Shown: one piece after another, positions 43,532 to 52,216 of the stretch | Layout: each line of letters opens with the position of its first letter | How positions within the stretch are numbered: the stretch's first letter is position 1 | Assembly (NCBI RefSeq): GCF_943912825.1 | Contig: NZ_CALTUX010000011.1 | Location: forward strand, 1 to 58,113 | Direction of reading: 5' to 3' | From: an uncultured Anaerococcus sp. | Lineage (GTDB): Bacteria; Bacillota; Clostridia; Tissierellales; Peptoniphilaceae | DNA: 58,113 nucleotides | Program-made: the position numbers and the translations under genes | Notes under the pieces: generated by a model | Told to the model about the DNA's origin: nothing | Database searches by the model: none | The model's input: only the letters and a program-made list of their open reading frames with translations

Positions 43532-45862
43532 ATGAAAGAAACATATAAAATAACACAAGAAAACTTAGCATTGGTGCCGCTCAGAGGCTACTGGGTAATG
43601 CCTACTACTATGCTTAATTTTGATTGCGCTAGGTCCATCTCAAAAAATGCTGTTGAAAATGCTAAGCTAAACAACGAAGATATATTTTTACTAAACCAAA
43701 AGGATATTTTCGATGACAATCCTAAGCAAGATGGCCTCTACGAATATGGAATAGTAGCGACCATAAAAGAAACCTTCACCATGCCAAATGGTGAAATTAG
43801 AGTCTTTGTTCAGGCAAGAGGTGTGGGTAAGCTTGAAAAACTTAAGGTCGCAGAAGGCTTTTTAAGAAGTGATGTCGAAGTTTACGAATACCTAGAAGAA
43901 AACCAGGAAGACACCGACACCTTACAAGCCCTCAAAAAACTCCTCCTAGAAGATTTTAAGGAATATGTCTCAATCAACGAAGATATCTTGGATGAGATAT
44001 CCTATGGCATGGTAGAAGTTGAAAATTACCACAGACTGGTAGATTTAATTAGCTTTCACCTAGACCTTTCTCCAAAGGAATACTATCAGCTTTTAAGTGA
44101 GCTTGATATTACTGAAAGGATGAAATTCCTCCACAGGACAATTGATAAGGAAATTGAGCTTAAAAACCTAGGTCTTGAGATCGAAAAGGAAGTAACTGAC
44201 AATATCAACAAATCCCAAAAGGAATACTACCTTAGGGAAAAGATGGATGTTTTAAAGAAGGAACTTAACCAAACAACAGGCCAGGCAGAAAATGAAGTTG
44301 ACGAATTCCGCCAAAAGATTGCCAAGATAAAGTTTGATAAGGAAAGCAAGAAATCCCTAAATAAAGACCTAGACAGGCTTGACTCCATACCAGAGATGAG
44401 CCCAGACTATGGGGTAATTCTTTCTTACCTAGACTTTGTGGTAGGCCTACCTTGGAATAAAAAATCTAAGGAAAGCCTAGATATCAAAAAGGCAAGCGAA
44501 ATCCTTGATACAGACCACTACGGCCTTGAAGATGTCAAGGAAAGAATCCTAGAATCAATTGCCGTAAGGATTAAAAATAAGTCTGTAAAGGGTTCAATAA
44601 TTTGTCTTGTAGGCCCTCCAGGAGTGGGAAAGACCTCCATCGCCAAGTCTGTAGCCCGTGCCCTAAACCGTGAATTTGTCTCAATGAGGCTGGGAGGAGT
44701 GACAGATGAATCAGAAATTAGAGGCCATAGGAGGACCTATGTAGGAGCTATGGCAGGTAGGGTTTTAGCCAATATCAACAGGGTAGGAGTCAAAAATCCG
44801 GTCTTCCTTTTAGATGAGATTGATAAGTTAGGATCAGATTTTAGGGGTGACCCATCATCAGCACTCCTAGAAGTTCTAGATCCTGAGCAAAATGATAAAT
44901 TTATCGACCGCTACCTAGACATACCATTTGACCTATCAGATGTATTTTTCCTAACCACAGCCAATGACATCAATCAAATCCCAGATGCCCTCTACGATAG
45001 GCTTGAAATCATCGAGCTATCAGGCTACACCATGGGTGAGAAGATGAATATTGCCAAGAAATACCTAATCTCCAAGCAAATGAAAAACACAGGCCTAAGC
45101 GATGAAGAGCTTGCCATTTCTGACAAGGTAGTAGAAAAAATCATCAAAAACTACACCAGAGAAGCAGGTGTGAGGGAGCTAGAAAGGCTAATTGGCAAGA
45201 TTTGCCGTAGGGCAGTCAAGGAAATCCTAGAAGGCAAGAAGTCTGTCAGAGTTACTATGAATAATTACAGCAAATACCTAGGCCGTGAGAAATTTATAGA
45301 CGATCACATATCCAAGGAAGAAAAGATAGGCGTTGTAAATGGCCTAGCTTGGACATCTGTGGGTGGTACTATGCTTACAGTTGAGGCCAATGTTATGGAA
45401 GGTAAGGGCCATGTAGAATTTACAGGTTCCCTTGGAGATGTCATGAAAGAATCTGGACAGGCAGCTATTGTCTACATCAGGTCAAATGCTGACAAGCTTG
45501 GTATTAAAGATAAGTTTTATGAAGATAAGGACATCCACGTCCACGTTCCAGAAGGGGCAACTCCAAAAGATGGTCCATCAGCAGGTATAACTATGACCAC
45601 AGCTATCACCTCAGCCCTCACAGGCAAGAAGGTTAGAAATAACCTAGCCATGACAGGAGAGGTCACAATCACAGGTGATGTCCTAGCCATAGGCGGCCTT
45701 AAGGAAAAGGCCCTAGCAGCCTATTCTTATGGGGTCACAAATGTTATAATTCCAAAGGATAACGAGAGAGATACAGAAGATATACCAAAGGAAATCAGGG
45801 ATAAGATTAATTTCATCCCAGTGTCAAATGTCTCAGAAGTTATAGAAAGAGCTCTAATATGA
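43532..45862 (+). CDS. lon: ATP-dependent protease Lon
   Basis: This soluble AAA+ serine protease has 776 residues. It has a LON substrate domain (LALVPLRGYWVMPTTML onward, to about 205), a coiled middle, Walker A GPPGVGKT (361-368), Walker B VFLLDEIDKL and the C-terminal protease domain with the Ser-Lys dyad: Ser683 in PKDGPSAGI and Lys726 in GGLKEKALAA. All key residues are present. Its end overlaps ysxC by 4 nt. Confidence 0.97.
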   Translation: MKETYKITQENLALVPLRGYWVMPTTMLNFDCARSISKNAVENAKLNNEDIFLLNQKDIFDDNPKQDGLYEYGIVATIKETFTMPNGEIRVFVQARGVGKLEKLKVAEGFLRSDVEVYEYLEENQEDTDTLQALKKLLLEDFKEYVSINEDILDEISYGMVEVENYHRLVDLISFHLDLSPKEYYQLLSELDITERMKFLHRTIDKEIELKNLGLEIEKEVTDNINKSQKEYYLREKMDVLKKELNQTTGQAENEVDEFRQKIAKIKFDKESKKSLNKDLDRLDSIPEMSPDYGVILSYLDFVVGLPWNKKSKESLDIKKASEILDTDHYGLEDVKERILESIAVRIKNKSVKGSIICLVGPPGVGKTSIAKSVARALNREFVSMRLGGVTDESEIRGHRRTYVGAMAGRVLANINRVGVKNPVFLLDEIDKLGSDFRGDPSSALLEVLDPEQNDKFIDRYLDIPFDLSDVFFLTTANDINQIPDALYDRLEIIELSGYTMGEKMNIAKKYLISKQMKNTGLSDEELAISDKVVEKIIKNYTREAGVRELERLIGKICRRAVKEILEGKKSVRVTMNNYSKYLGREKFIDDHISKEEKIGVVNGLAWTSVGGTMLTVEANVMEGKGHVEFTGSLGDVMKESGQAAIVYIRSNADKLGIKDKFYEDKDIHVHVPEGATPKDGPSAGITMTTAITSALTGKKVRNNLAMTGEVTITGDVLAIGGLKEKALAAYSYGVTNVIIPKDNERDTEDIPKEIRDKINFIPVSNVSEVIERALI

Positions 45863-46446
45863 AGATAAAAGACATAGAATTAGAACAAGTTGCAGGTTTT
45901 AAGAGCCAGTGGCCAAATGATGATTTGGCAGAAATTGCCTTTGTTGGTAGGTCAAATGTCGGCAAGTCCTCCTTTATCAATTCCTTTTCAAATAGGAAGG
46001 CTCTTGCCAAGACCAGTTCCAAACCAGGCAAGACCAGAACAATCAACTTTTATAGGGTTAACAATGCCTTTAGGCTGGTAGATTTGCCAGGCTATGGCTA
46101 TGCCAAGGTCTCCAAGGCAGAAAAGGCCAAGTGGGATAAGCTAATAAATGAATACCTCCACGAGAGGGAAAATCTTAAAGAGGTCTTCCTCTTGGTAGAT
46201 ATCCGCCACGAGCCAACAGCCTTAGATAGGCAAATGTATGATTGGATTTTAGAATCAGGCTATATGGGCTTTGTAATTGCAACCAAGTTTGACAAGATAA
46301 AAAAGGGCCAGGTCCAAAAACACCTAAAACAGGTCCAAAAAACCCTGGGTATAGAAGATGAGGGCCTAATCTTTGCCTACTCATCAGAAACCAAACACAA
46401 CAAGGATGTCCTAGAAGAGCAAGTTGAAGTAATAATAAATGCCTAG
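45859..46446 (+). CDS. ysxC: Ribosome-biogenesis GTPase YsxC/EngB
   Basis: This GTPase is needed for late 50S assembly. The 195-residue protein has G1 GRSNVGKSS, G2/switch SSKPGKTRTINFY, G3 DLPGYGYAK, G4 TKFDKI and G5 YSSE. The lon-ysxC overlap is the usual Firmicutes arrangement. An A-rich leader with TCCCACA-AA-TGTGGGA (46486-46501) and the operon terminator follow. Confidence 0.96.
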   Translation: MKIKDIELEQVAGFKSQWPNDDLAEIAFVGRSNVGKSSFINSFSNRKALAKTSSKPGKTRTINFYRVNNAFRLVDLPGYGYAKVSKAEKAKWDKLINEYLHERENLKEVFLLVDIRHEPTALDRQMYDWILESGYMGFVIATKFDKIKKGQVQKHLKQVQKTLGIEDEGLIFAYSSETKHNKDVLEEQVEVIINA

Positions 46447-46528
46447 TCAGTAAAACTCATCTAAATTTGTGAATTGATGGAAGAATCCCACAAATGTGGG
46501 ACAGTTTAGAAAAATCATATGAAAAACC

Positions 46529-46552
46529 AAGAAGGCCCCGGCCTTCTTTTTT
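46529..46552 (+). terminator. Terminator after ysxC
   Basis: AAGAAGGC pairs with GCCTTCTT around CCCG, followed by T's. A second, T-less hairpin TCCCACA/TGTGGGA lies at 46486-46501. Confidence 0.85.
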
Positions 46553-46579
46553 GTATTAGCAGAAAAAAGTGGGTATAAA
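46551..46579 (+). promoter_or_regulatory. Promoter of the first tandem membrane gene
   Basis: TTGTAT (46551-46556) and TATAAA (46574-46579) are 17 bp apart, in the context GGGTATAAATATAAAAA. The -35 overlaps the ysxC terminator tail. Confidence 0.55.
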
Positions 46580-46605
46580 TATAAAAAGAAAGAAAGGAAG
46601 GGATT

Positions 46606-46980
46606 ATGGCAAGAAATTTATCTAATAAACAAAAACGAATTTATTTGGGATTTTTAATTGGTATGTGGATTTTTATTATGGCATCGGTTTATACCATGAA
46701 AGTCTATAATACCTGGTATTTCTTTTTTATTTTCTTAATCTGGTCCTTAATTTTTCAAATCTACCAAAAATATATTGGCATTAGAGTTGATAAAAAAATA
46801 GGAACATATTTGGGAGACCTTCCCAAAAAAGATACTTACAAGTATTACATAGCGACATTTTTAAATGCGCTAGCTATAAGTTTAGCTATAGGCCTTGACA
46901 TTAGATTTATATATCTGGTAGGTCTAGCATCAGCAATTTTATTTTATGAATCATACAAGATGATAGAAAGTAAGTATTAA
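46606..46980 (+). CDS. Small membrane protein, first of a tandem paralogue pair
   Basis: This 124-residue protein starts ARNLSNKQKRIYLGFLIGMW and has four hydrophobic segments in two pairs (about 11-28, 34-52, 83-98 and 101-115), with a charged loop (VDKKIGTYLGDLPKKDTYKYY) between. The neighbour at 47067 begins TRNLSIKQKNTYLGLVAIMY, with the same NTWY/DTWY and IYQK/FYQK positions, so the two arose by duplication. I recognise no family. It has its own promoter and terminator. Confidence 0.75.
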   Translation: MARNLSNKQKRIYLGFLIGMWIFIMASVYTMKVYNTWYFFFIFLIWSLIFQIYQKYIGIRVDKKIGTYLGDLPKKDTYKYYIATFLNALAISLAIGLDIRFIYLVGLASAILFYESYKMIESKY

Positions 46981-46981
46981 T

Positions 46982-47012
46982 AAGTAGGTGATTTAAGGTC
47001 ACTTACTTTTTT
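46982..47012 (+). terminator. Terminator of the first tandem membrane gene
   Basis: AAGTAGGTGA pairs with TCACTTACTT (one mismatch or wobble) across TTTAAGG, followed by T's. Confidence 0.8.
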
Positions 47013-47038
47013 GATTAAGGGGGGAGATTGGGTATAAA
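47011..47038 (+). promoter_or_regulatory. Promoter of the second tandem membrane gene
   Basis: TTGATT (47011-47016) and TATAAA (47033-47038) are 16 bp apart, in the same GGGTATAAATATAAAAA context as the first copy. The promoter region was duplicated with the gene. Confidence 0.55.
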
Positions 47039-47066
47039 TATAAAAAAGAAGAAGAAAGGAAATCTT

Positions 47067-47441
47067 ATGACAAGAAATTTATCTATTAAGCAAAAAAATA
47101 CTTATTTGGGACTTGTGGCTATCATGTATATCTTGATGGTCGGTGTAGTTTATGAAGTAAGGATTTATGATACTTGGTACCTATTTGTAGCCACCCTAGT
47201 TTGGGCGGTTATAGCTTTATTTTACCAAAAAAGCCTAGGGCTCAAATTTAATAAGGAAGCAAGTTATTATTTAGAAAGCATTGATAAAAAATATAAGTAC
47301 CTATTTTATGGGTCATTTCCCCTCATGGGCCTTGCTATCTCATTTTCTGCAAGCTTGAGCACTAAATTTTTAGTCTTATTTGTAATAGCTGCGTCCTACC
47401 AGTTTTATATGACCAAAAAGATGATTGATTATGCGTATTAA
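47067..47441 (+). CDS. Small membrane protein, second of a tandem paralogue pair
   Basis: This 124-residue protein has the same length and plan as the gene before it: TRNLSIKQKNTYLGLVAIMY, DTWYLFVATLVWAV, FYQKSLGLKFNKEASYYLES, two more hydrophobic segments and KKMID at the end. The ATG at 47067 is chosen because AAAGGAAA lies before it and it aligns with its partner's start. An ATG at 47028 lies within the promoter. Function is unknown. Sequence divergence between copies is large, so the duplication is old or under fast change. Confidence 0.75.
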   Translation: MTRNLSIKQKNTYLGLVAIMYILMVGVVYEVRIYDTWYLFVATLVWAVIALFYQKSLGLKFNKEASYYLESIDKKYKYLFYGSFPLMGLAISFSASLSTKFLVLFVIAASYQFYMTKKMIDYAY

Positions 47442-47474
47442 AAAAGTAGGTGATTTTAATCTCACCTACTTTTT
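47441..47474. terminator. Bidirectional terminator
   Basis: AAAAAGTAGGTGA pairs perfectly with TCACCTACTTTTT across an 8-nt loop. It serves both the + membrane gene and the convergent anti-sigma gene. Confidence 0.9.
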
Positions 47475-47481
47475 AAATTAC

Positions 47482-48468
47482 TTATTTTGCTGAAAGAGTG
47501 AATTCTTCAACCTTTTCGTAGTTTCCATCTGTTTCTTTGCCAGATTCTTGATTTCTTTTTGATCTTGATAGACTAAAGTTTATTTCCCTGCCGTCTTTGA
47601 TTTCATCTAGGCTTAGGTCTGAGAAGTCTTTATTGTAGATAAAGGTGGCTAGGCCATCAGAAACTGTCCTTAGGTCAAGTTCGATTTTCTTGCCGTCCTT
47701 ATCGATTCCTTCAAGTTCGTAAACATAAGCTGGATCAAGGCCTTCGATTACTGCAGTCATGGTGATTGGGTTTAGCTTCATTAGTCTTATATTAGCTCCG
47801 TTTTCAAGCTTGTAATCCTTGGCTAAGACTTTATTTTCCTTATTAACTATATTTGAGCTTGCTTTGATTGATACAACCTCGCTAGCTGTTCCGTTTGATA
47901 TATATAGGTCAATATCAGCCTGGTCTAATTCAGGAAAAACCTTATCAAAGTCGGTCATTGACTCTGATACAAAGGCCTTGCCGTCATCTGACATGCCAGT
48001 TGATCCACTTAAACCCCAAGCCTTGTAAGTCTCGCCGTTTATTACAACTTTGTAGATACTTGCTGTTTCATTTGATTCTTCTATGCTTTTTCCTTTTGGA
48101 TCCATAAGAATAGTTGAGTAAATCTTGTTATCTTCGATTACAAGATTTTCAAGAACGATAGATTGATCACCTATTTCTATTGGCTTATGAAGTTCTGTCA
48201 CATATTTATAGGACTCAGGGCTTGCCCCGATTGTTTCCATCATGGTGACTTTTATGTCTGTGAAGGCCTTGGAAACTTGAGCCCTTACAGGAGGAACTGT
48301 AAGTCCTGCCGCAAGAAGTAAGGCTGCAGCCACTGCTATATATTTTTTCTTTGAATTTTTCTTATAAGATTTTGCCATTTTATATAAAGACTCCTTTTCT
48401 ATATCATTTAATTTATATTCTTCGCTTTCAAATTCTAAATTATTAATTTCATCATAAACATTTTTCAT
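47482..48468 (-). CDS. DUF4179 membrane protein, probable anti-sigma factor
   Basis: This 328-residue protein has a cytoplasmic N-terminus of about 40 residues (LNDIEKESLYKMAKSYKKN), one membrane segment (about 44-62, YIAVAAALLLAAGLTVP) and an extracellular DUF4179 domain with TDIKVTMMETIG and LENLVIEDNKIYSTI. DUF4179 proteins usually sit downstream of ECF sigma genes and act as membrane anti-sigma factors. Here the gene overlaps the sigma gene by 17 nt. The inducing signal is unknown. Confidence 0.85.
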   Translation of the reverse strand: MKNVYDEINNLEFESEEYKLNDIEKESLYKMAKSYKKNSKKKYIAVAAALLLAAGLTVPPVRAQVSKAFTDIKVTMMETIGASPESYKYVTELHKPIEIGDQSIVLENLVIEDNKIYSTILMDPKGKSIEESNETASIYKVVINGETYKAWGLSGSTGMSDDGKAFVSESMTDFDKVFPELDQADIDLYISNGTASEVVSIKASSNIVNKENKVLAKDYKLENGANIRLMKLNPITMTAVIEGLDPAYVYELEGIDKDGKKIELDLRTVSDGLATFIYNKDFSDLSLDEIKDGREINFSLSRSKRNQESGKETDGNYEKVEEFTLSAK

Positions 48469-48976
48469 TTTGAATCTCCTTCCTTATTTTTTTCTTGCCT
48501 CTTGAAACCCTGTTGTAGAGATTTGCCTTTGATATGTCATAGATTTTAGCCACTTCGTCGTAGGAGAATCCCTCTATAAATAATTTCCTAAAAATTTCTC
48601 TATCCCTTTCATCTAGGACCTTTAGGATTTCATCTGTATTATCTAAGTAAATCTCACTATTATCTTCGAGATAGTCTTCAACTTCATCAAAATCTACGCT
48701 TTTGTGCCTAATTTCCTTCCTTAGGGCATCTATGGCTTTATATCTTGCCACTCCTGCGCACCAATTCTTAAAGGATGACCTTGCTGGGTCAAAGGATTCA
48801 ATATTATCCCGGACTGCAAGGACTGCTTCATTTAAGACTTCCATCCTTAGATTGTCATTAAAGGTCAAAACCTTGTAGATAGATGCTTTCATTACTGGGC
48901 CGTAGGTGTCGATGAAGATTCTAAGGTACTTTTCATTTTTATTTTTAATTCCCTTTATTATTTTTAAATCATCCAT
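48452..48976 (-). CDS. ECF-type RNA polymerase sigma factor
   Basis: This protein of about 174 residues has a sigma region 2 helix set (RMEVLNEAVLAVRDNIESFDP, SFKNWCAGVARYKAIDALRKE) and a region 4 helix-turn-helix (LDERDREIFRKLFIEGFSYD, then EVAKIYDISKANLYNRVSRG). Start choice: AAGGAGG (minus strand) is 5 nt from the ATG at 48976. An ATG at 48979 is 2 nt from it, and the GTG at 48991 precedes it. It is probably held inactive by the overlapping DUF4179 gene. Its own promoter and regulon cannot be read here. Confidence 0.88.
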   Translation of the reverse strand: MDDLKIIKGIKNKNEKYLRIFIDTYGPVMKASIYKVLTFNDNLRMEVLNEAVLAVRDNIESFDPARSSFKNWCAGVARYKAIDALRKEIRHKSVDFDEVEDYLEDNSEIYLDNTDEILKVLDERDREIFRKLFIEGFSYDEVAKIYDISKANLYNRVSRGKKKIRKEIQNEKCL

Positions 48977-49147
48977 CATTGCCTCCTTCACCTATATATT
49001 CGTAGCGACCTTGCCTTTTCTATCATGATTTGCAAAAAAACTTTTGTTTATTTATTCTACCTGCCTTATAATTTTATGCATTTAAGCAAAAATTCAGGGT
49101 TTTATTAAATATTTATAAAAATCGCTTTAACTGATTATTTCAAAGCC

Positions 49148-49176
49148 TTGCACAAAATGTAAATCTTTACTATAAT
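49148..49176 (+). promoter_or_regulatory. Promoter of the flavoprotein reductase gene
   Basis: TTGCAC (49148-49153) and TATAAT (49171-49176) are 17 bp apart, and AAAGGAG precedes the ATG at 49206. Confidence 0.75.
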
Positions 49177-49205
49177 ATTAGCATAATACATATAAAGGAG
49201 ACAAT

Positions 49206-50996
49206 ATGAACAAAAGTAAAACGTTAGCATTATTGTTATCACTATCTATGCTCTTTTCTGCTTGTGGATCTAACACAGCTGATAAGAAGGCAGGAGATAA
49301 TCAAGATACTAAGGTAGAAGAGAGTGCAGGTAAGGAAACTGGCGAAGGTACTGCAGCAGGTATGAATGGAGACCTAAAGGCTGTTGTTACATTCGATGGA
49401 GATAAGATTTCAAAAATTGACCTTACCCACGAAGAGACAGAAGGTCTTGGAGATAAGGCAGCTGACAAGCTTGTTGAAGAAATCGTAGCTAATAACTCAG
49501 TAAATGTAGATACAGTTTCTGGTGCTACAGTTACATCTACTGCCCTTATAGAAGCTGTTAAGGCTGCTATAGAAGCAAGCGGCAGGGATGTTAAAAACTA
49601 CGAAGGCGAAGTAGAAAAGGCCAAGGGCGAAACTACAGAAAAAGATGTAGACGTAGTAGTAGTCGGTGGTGGTGGTGCAGGTTTTGCTGCAGCAGTATCT
49701 GCTAAGGAAGCAGGAGCAAATGTAGTCCTACTTGAAAAACTATCAGCAGTTGGTGGAAATACCCTAATTTCTGGTGGTGAATACGCAGCCCCAGCCAATG
49801 AACTTCAAGAAAAAGAAGGCATCGAAGATTCCAAGGAAAAATTTGCAGAAGACGTAGAAAAAGCTGGTGGTAACCCAGAACTAATCAAGGTCCTAGCAGA
49901 TAAGGCTACAGAAGATGCTTACTGGTTAAGAGATGACATAGGAGTTAAGTGGTTAGATTCACTAATGTTCTTTGGTGGTCACTCAGTAAAAAGATCTCTA
50001 ATACCAGCAGCCCACACAGGTAATGAGTTAATCAAAAATTACACAAAGAAATGCCAAGAGCTTGGCATAGAAGTAATCACAGAAGCAGACGTAAAAGAAA
50101 TTCTAGCTAAAGACGGCAAGGTTTGCGGTCTTAAGGCTGAAACAAAAGATGGCGAACTTGTAGTAAATGCTAAGTCAGTAGTCCTTGCAAGTGGTGGTTT
50201 TGGTGCAAATGCCGAAATGTGCTATGAAAATGATAAGGAAGTTGACGAACACGTCCTATCAACAAACTCACCAGGAGCAACAGGTGATGGTATCAATATG
50301 GCTGAAAAACTAGGTGCAGACACAGTAGATATGGATAAGATCCAACTTTACCCAGTATGTGACGTAGAAACAGGTAAACTTCTATACTGCGGAGATACAA
50401 GACTTGTAGGTGGAGCCCTTCTAGTAAATAAAGAAGGTAAGAGATTTGTAGAAGAGCTAGGCACCAGAAGAGAAATCTCAATGGCAATCAAGGCTCAAAC
50501 AGACTATGTAGGCTATGTTCTTTGGGATGAAACATCAAACGAAAAGACAGGCACCATGGCATCAAACCCAGAAGAAGCAAAATCACTCTTTGACAGAGGC
50601 CTAATGGTAAAAGCTGACACTCTAGAAGAATTAGCTGACCACTTTGGTATAGACAAAGAAGCCCTACTAGAAACAGTAAAAACCTTCAACGAAAACTCAG
50701 CCAAGGAAGAAGACCCAGACTTCAACCTAAGAATGCTAGGCTGGCAAGTAAAGGATGCGCCATTCTACATGATGAAGGCAGCTCCAGCAGTTCACCACAC
50801 CATGGGTGGTCTAAAAATCAACACAGAAGCAAAAGTCCTAAATAAAGATGGCGAATGGATAGAAGGCCTATACGCAGCAGGCGAAGTAACAGGCGGCATT
50901 CACGGTGAAAACAGACTAGGCTCTGTAGCAATGACAGACATCACAGTATTTGGTAAGATAGCAGGCGAAAACGCAGCAGCAAATGCCAAAAACTAA
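49206..50996 (+). CDS. Extracellular FMN/FAD-dependent fumarate (urocanate)-reductase-like lipoprotein
   Basis: This 596-residue lipoprotein has a signal peptide ending in lipobox LFSAC (Cys20). An FMN-binding domain (about 55-125) has DTVSGATVTSTALIEA at 102-117; Thr108 in the D-x-x-SGAT motif is the likely ApbE flavinylation site. The FAD fumarate-reductase domain follows, with VVVGGGGAGFAAAVSAKEAG (about 151-170), GGNTLISGGE and the late GLYAAGEVTGGIHGENRLGS. It resembles extracellular reductases in which electrons cross the wall through flavins to reduce fumarate or related acceptors. The acceptor is unknown and no ApbE gene lies in this window. Confidence 0.9.
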   Translation: MNKSKTLALLLSLSMLFSACGSNTADKKAGDNQDTKVEESAGKETGEGTAAGMNGDLKAVVTFDGDKISKIDLTHEETEGLGDKAADKLVEEIVANNSVNVDTVSGATVTSTALIEAVKAAIEASGRDVKNYEGEVEKAKGETTEKDVDVVVVGGGGAGFAAAVSAKEAGANVVLLEKLSAVGGNTLISGGEYAAPANELQEKEGIEDSKEKFAEDVEKAGGNPELIKVLADKATEDAYWLRDDIGVKWLDSLMFFGGHSVKRSLIPAAHTGNELIKNYTKKCQELGIEVITEADVKEILAKDGKVCGLKAETKDGELVVNAKSVVLASGGFGANAEMCYENDKEVDEHVLSTNSPGATGDGINMAEKLGADTVDMDKIQLYPVCDVETGKLLYCGDTRLVGGALLVNKEGKRFVEELGTRREISMAIKAQTDYVGYVLWDETSNEKTGTMASNPEEAKSLFDRGLMVKADTLEELADHFGIDKEALLETVKTFNENSAKEEDPDFNLRMLGWQVKDAPFYMMKAAPAVHHTMGGLKINTEAKVLNKDGEWIEGLYAAGEVTGGIHGENRLGSVAMTDITVFGKIAGENAAANAKN

Positions 50997-51008
50997 GAAA
51001 ATATCAAG

Positions 51009-51035
51009 AGAAGTCCCTCGGGGCTTCTTTTTTTG
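51009..51035 (+). terminator. Terminator of the flavoprotein gene
   Basis: AGAAGTCCC pairs with GGGGCTTCT, tight loop, followed by seven T. Confidence 0.82.
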
Positions 51036-51138
51036 TCAAATCATTTAAGTCCAACTTGCAAAGATTGCAAAAAATTGTTTAACCCTGTGAGCTAATAGGT
51101 ATATATAAGATAGGACTTAGAATAAAGTTGGAGGATAT

Positions 51139-52170
51139 ATGATAAATACAGAAGTTAGAAATAAAATCGGTCTAATCTACCTAGATAGGCCAGAGGCCCT
51201 CAATGCCATAAATGGCCAGATGGTCGATGAAATATATGAAGCCCTTAAGAAATTTGAAGAAGATAAGGACATAAGGGCAATTCTTTTTGATTCTCATTCA
51301 GAAAAGGGCCTATCAGCAGGTGGAGACCTAAAAGAGATTTACTATAATTATCTTACAAATGATGAAGAAACTAATAAGGAAGAATTCTTTAAAAAAGAAT
51401 TTGACCTTAATAAATACATCATGGATTATCCAAAGCCAATCATAAGCCACTGGTTCGGCATCACCATGGGAGGCGGCATAGGCCTAACCATCCATTCTGA
51501 CCTAATCATAGCAGATGAAACAACAAACTGGGCCATGCCAGAAACAAGCCTAGGCTTTGTGCCAGATGTATCCGTAGGCTACTATATATCAAGGCTTGAC
51601 AGGGCCCTTGGACAATATGTCGGCCTAATAGGATCAAGGCTCTATCCAATAGATTTGGTAAAAAATGACCTTGCCCACATCCTAATAAAGGCTAAAGATT
51701 ATCAAGAGATTTTAGAAATAATAGAAAGATTATCAGAAACAAGCGAAGATTTGATAGGGGACATAAAGAATGAAATTTCAGGCTTTGCCATAAAAGAAGG
51801 CCTAAGCTCAAATATAGAAAATGCAGCAAAGATTAACCATCACTTTGCTAAGGATTCTGTAGAAGAAATCGTGGCTAGCCTTAAGGAAGCTGATGATGAT
51901 TTTGCAAGAGCTAGCCTAGAAGCTCTAGAATCAAGAGATCCCTTCATGGTCAAGGTACAATTTGAAAAATATTTCCTAGGCAAAAAATTAACCCGCAAGG
52001 AGACAATCGACCTAGACCTAGATATAATCAGATACGGCCTAAAGACAGGAGCCATCAAAGAAGGAATCAGGGCCAAGCTCATAGATAAGGACAATAAGGC
52101 AGACTGGCCTGTATCAAGCCTTTCTGATGTAGATGAGAGAGAAGTAAAAGATCTTCTTAGAATAAAATAA
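51139..52170 (+). CDS. Enoyl-CoA hydratase/isomerase-family protein (3-hydroxyisobutyryl-CoA hydrolase-like)
   Basis: This 343-residue protein has the crotonase start NKIGLIYLDRPEALNAINGQM, the oxyanion-hole loops KGLSAGGDLKEIY and GITMGGGIGL, and PETSLGFVPDVSVGYYISRL. The length and the PET-LGF-PDVG-Y-L motif match the hydroxyisobutyryl-CoA hydrolase group (ECH_2) rather than short hydratases. Such enzymes act in valine breakdown, but no other valine-pathway gene is nearby, so the substrate may differ. It is monocistronic, with a terminator after. Confidence 0.85.
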   Translation: MINTEVRNKIGLIYLDRPEALNAINGQMVDEIYEALKKFEEDKDIRAILFDSHSEKGLSAGGDLKEIYYNYLTNDEETNKEEFFKKEFDLNKYIMDYPKPIISHWFGITMGGGIGLTIHSDLIIADETTNWAMPETSLGFVPDVSVGYYISRLDRALGQYVGLIGSRLYPIDLVKNDLAHILIKAKDYQEILEIIERLSETSEDLIGDIKNEISGFAIKEGLSSNIENAAKINHHFAKDSVEEIVASLKEADDDFARASLEALESRDPFMVKVQFEKYFLGKKLTRKETIDLDLDIIRYGLKTGAIKEGIRAKLIDKDNKADWPVSSLSDVDEREVKDLLRIK

Positions 52171-52175
52171 GCACC

Positions 52176-52206
52176 AAAAAAGCGAGGAATCAAATCCCCG
52201 CTTTTA
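52176..52206. terminator. Bidirectional terminator
   Basis: AAAAGCG-GGA pairs with TCC-CGCTTTT (one A-C mismatch) across ATCAAA. It serves the + hydrolase gene and the convergent superoxide reductase. Confidence 0.7.
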
Positions 52207-52216
52207 AAATACTAAA

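Noticed and set aside
46175..46384. Minus-strand frame opposite ysxC
   Set aside because: A shadow of the intact GTPase gene, with no start signals.
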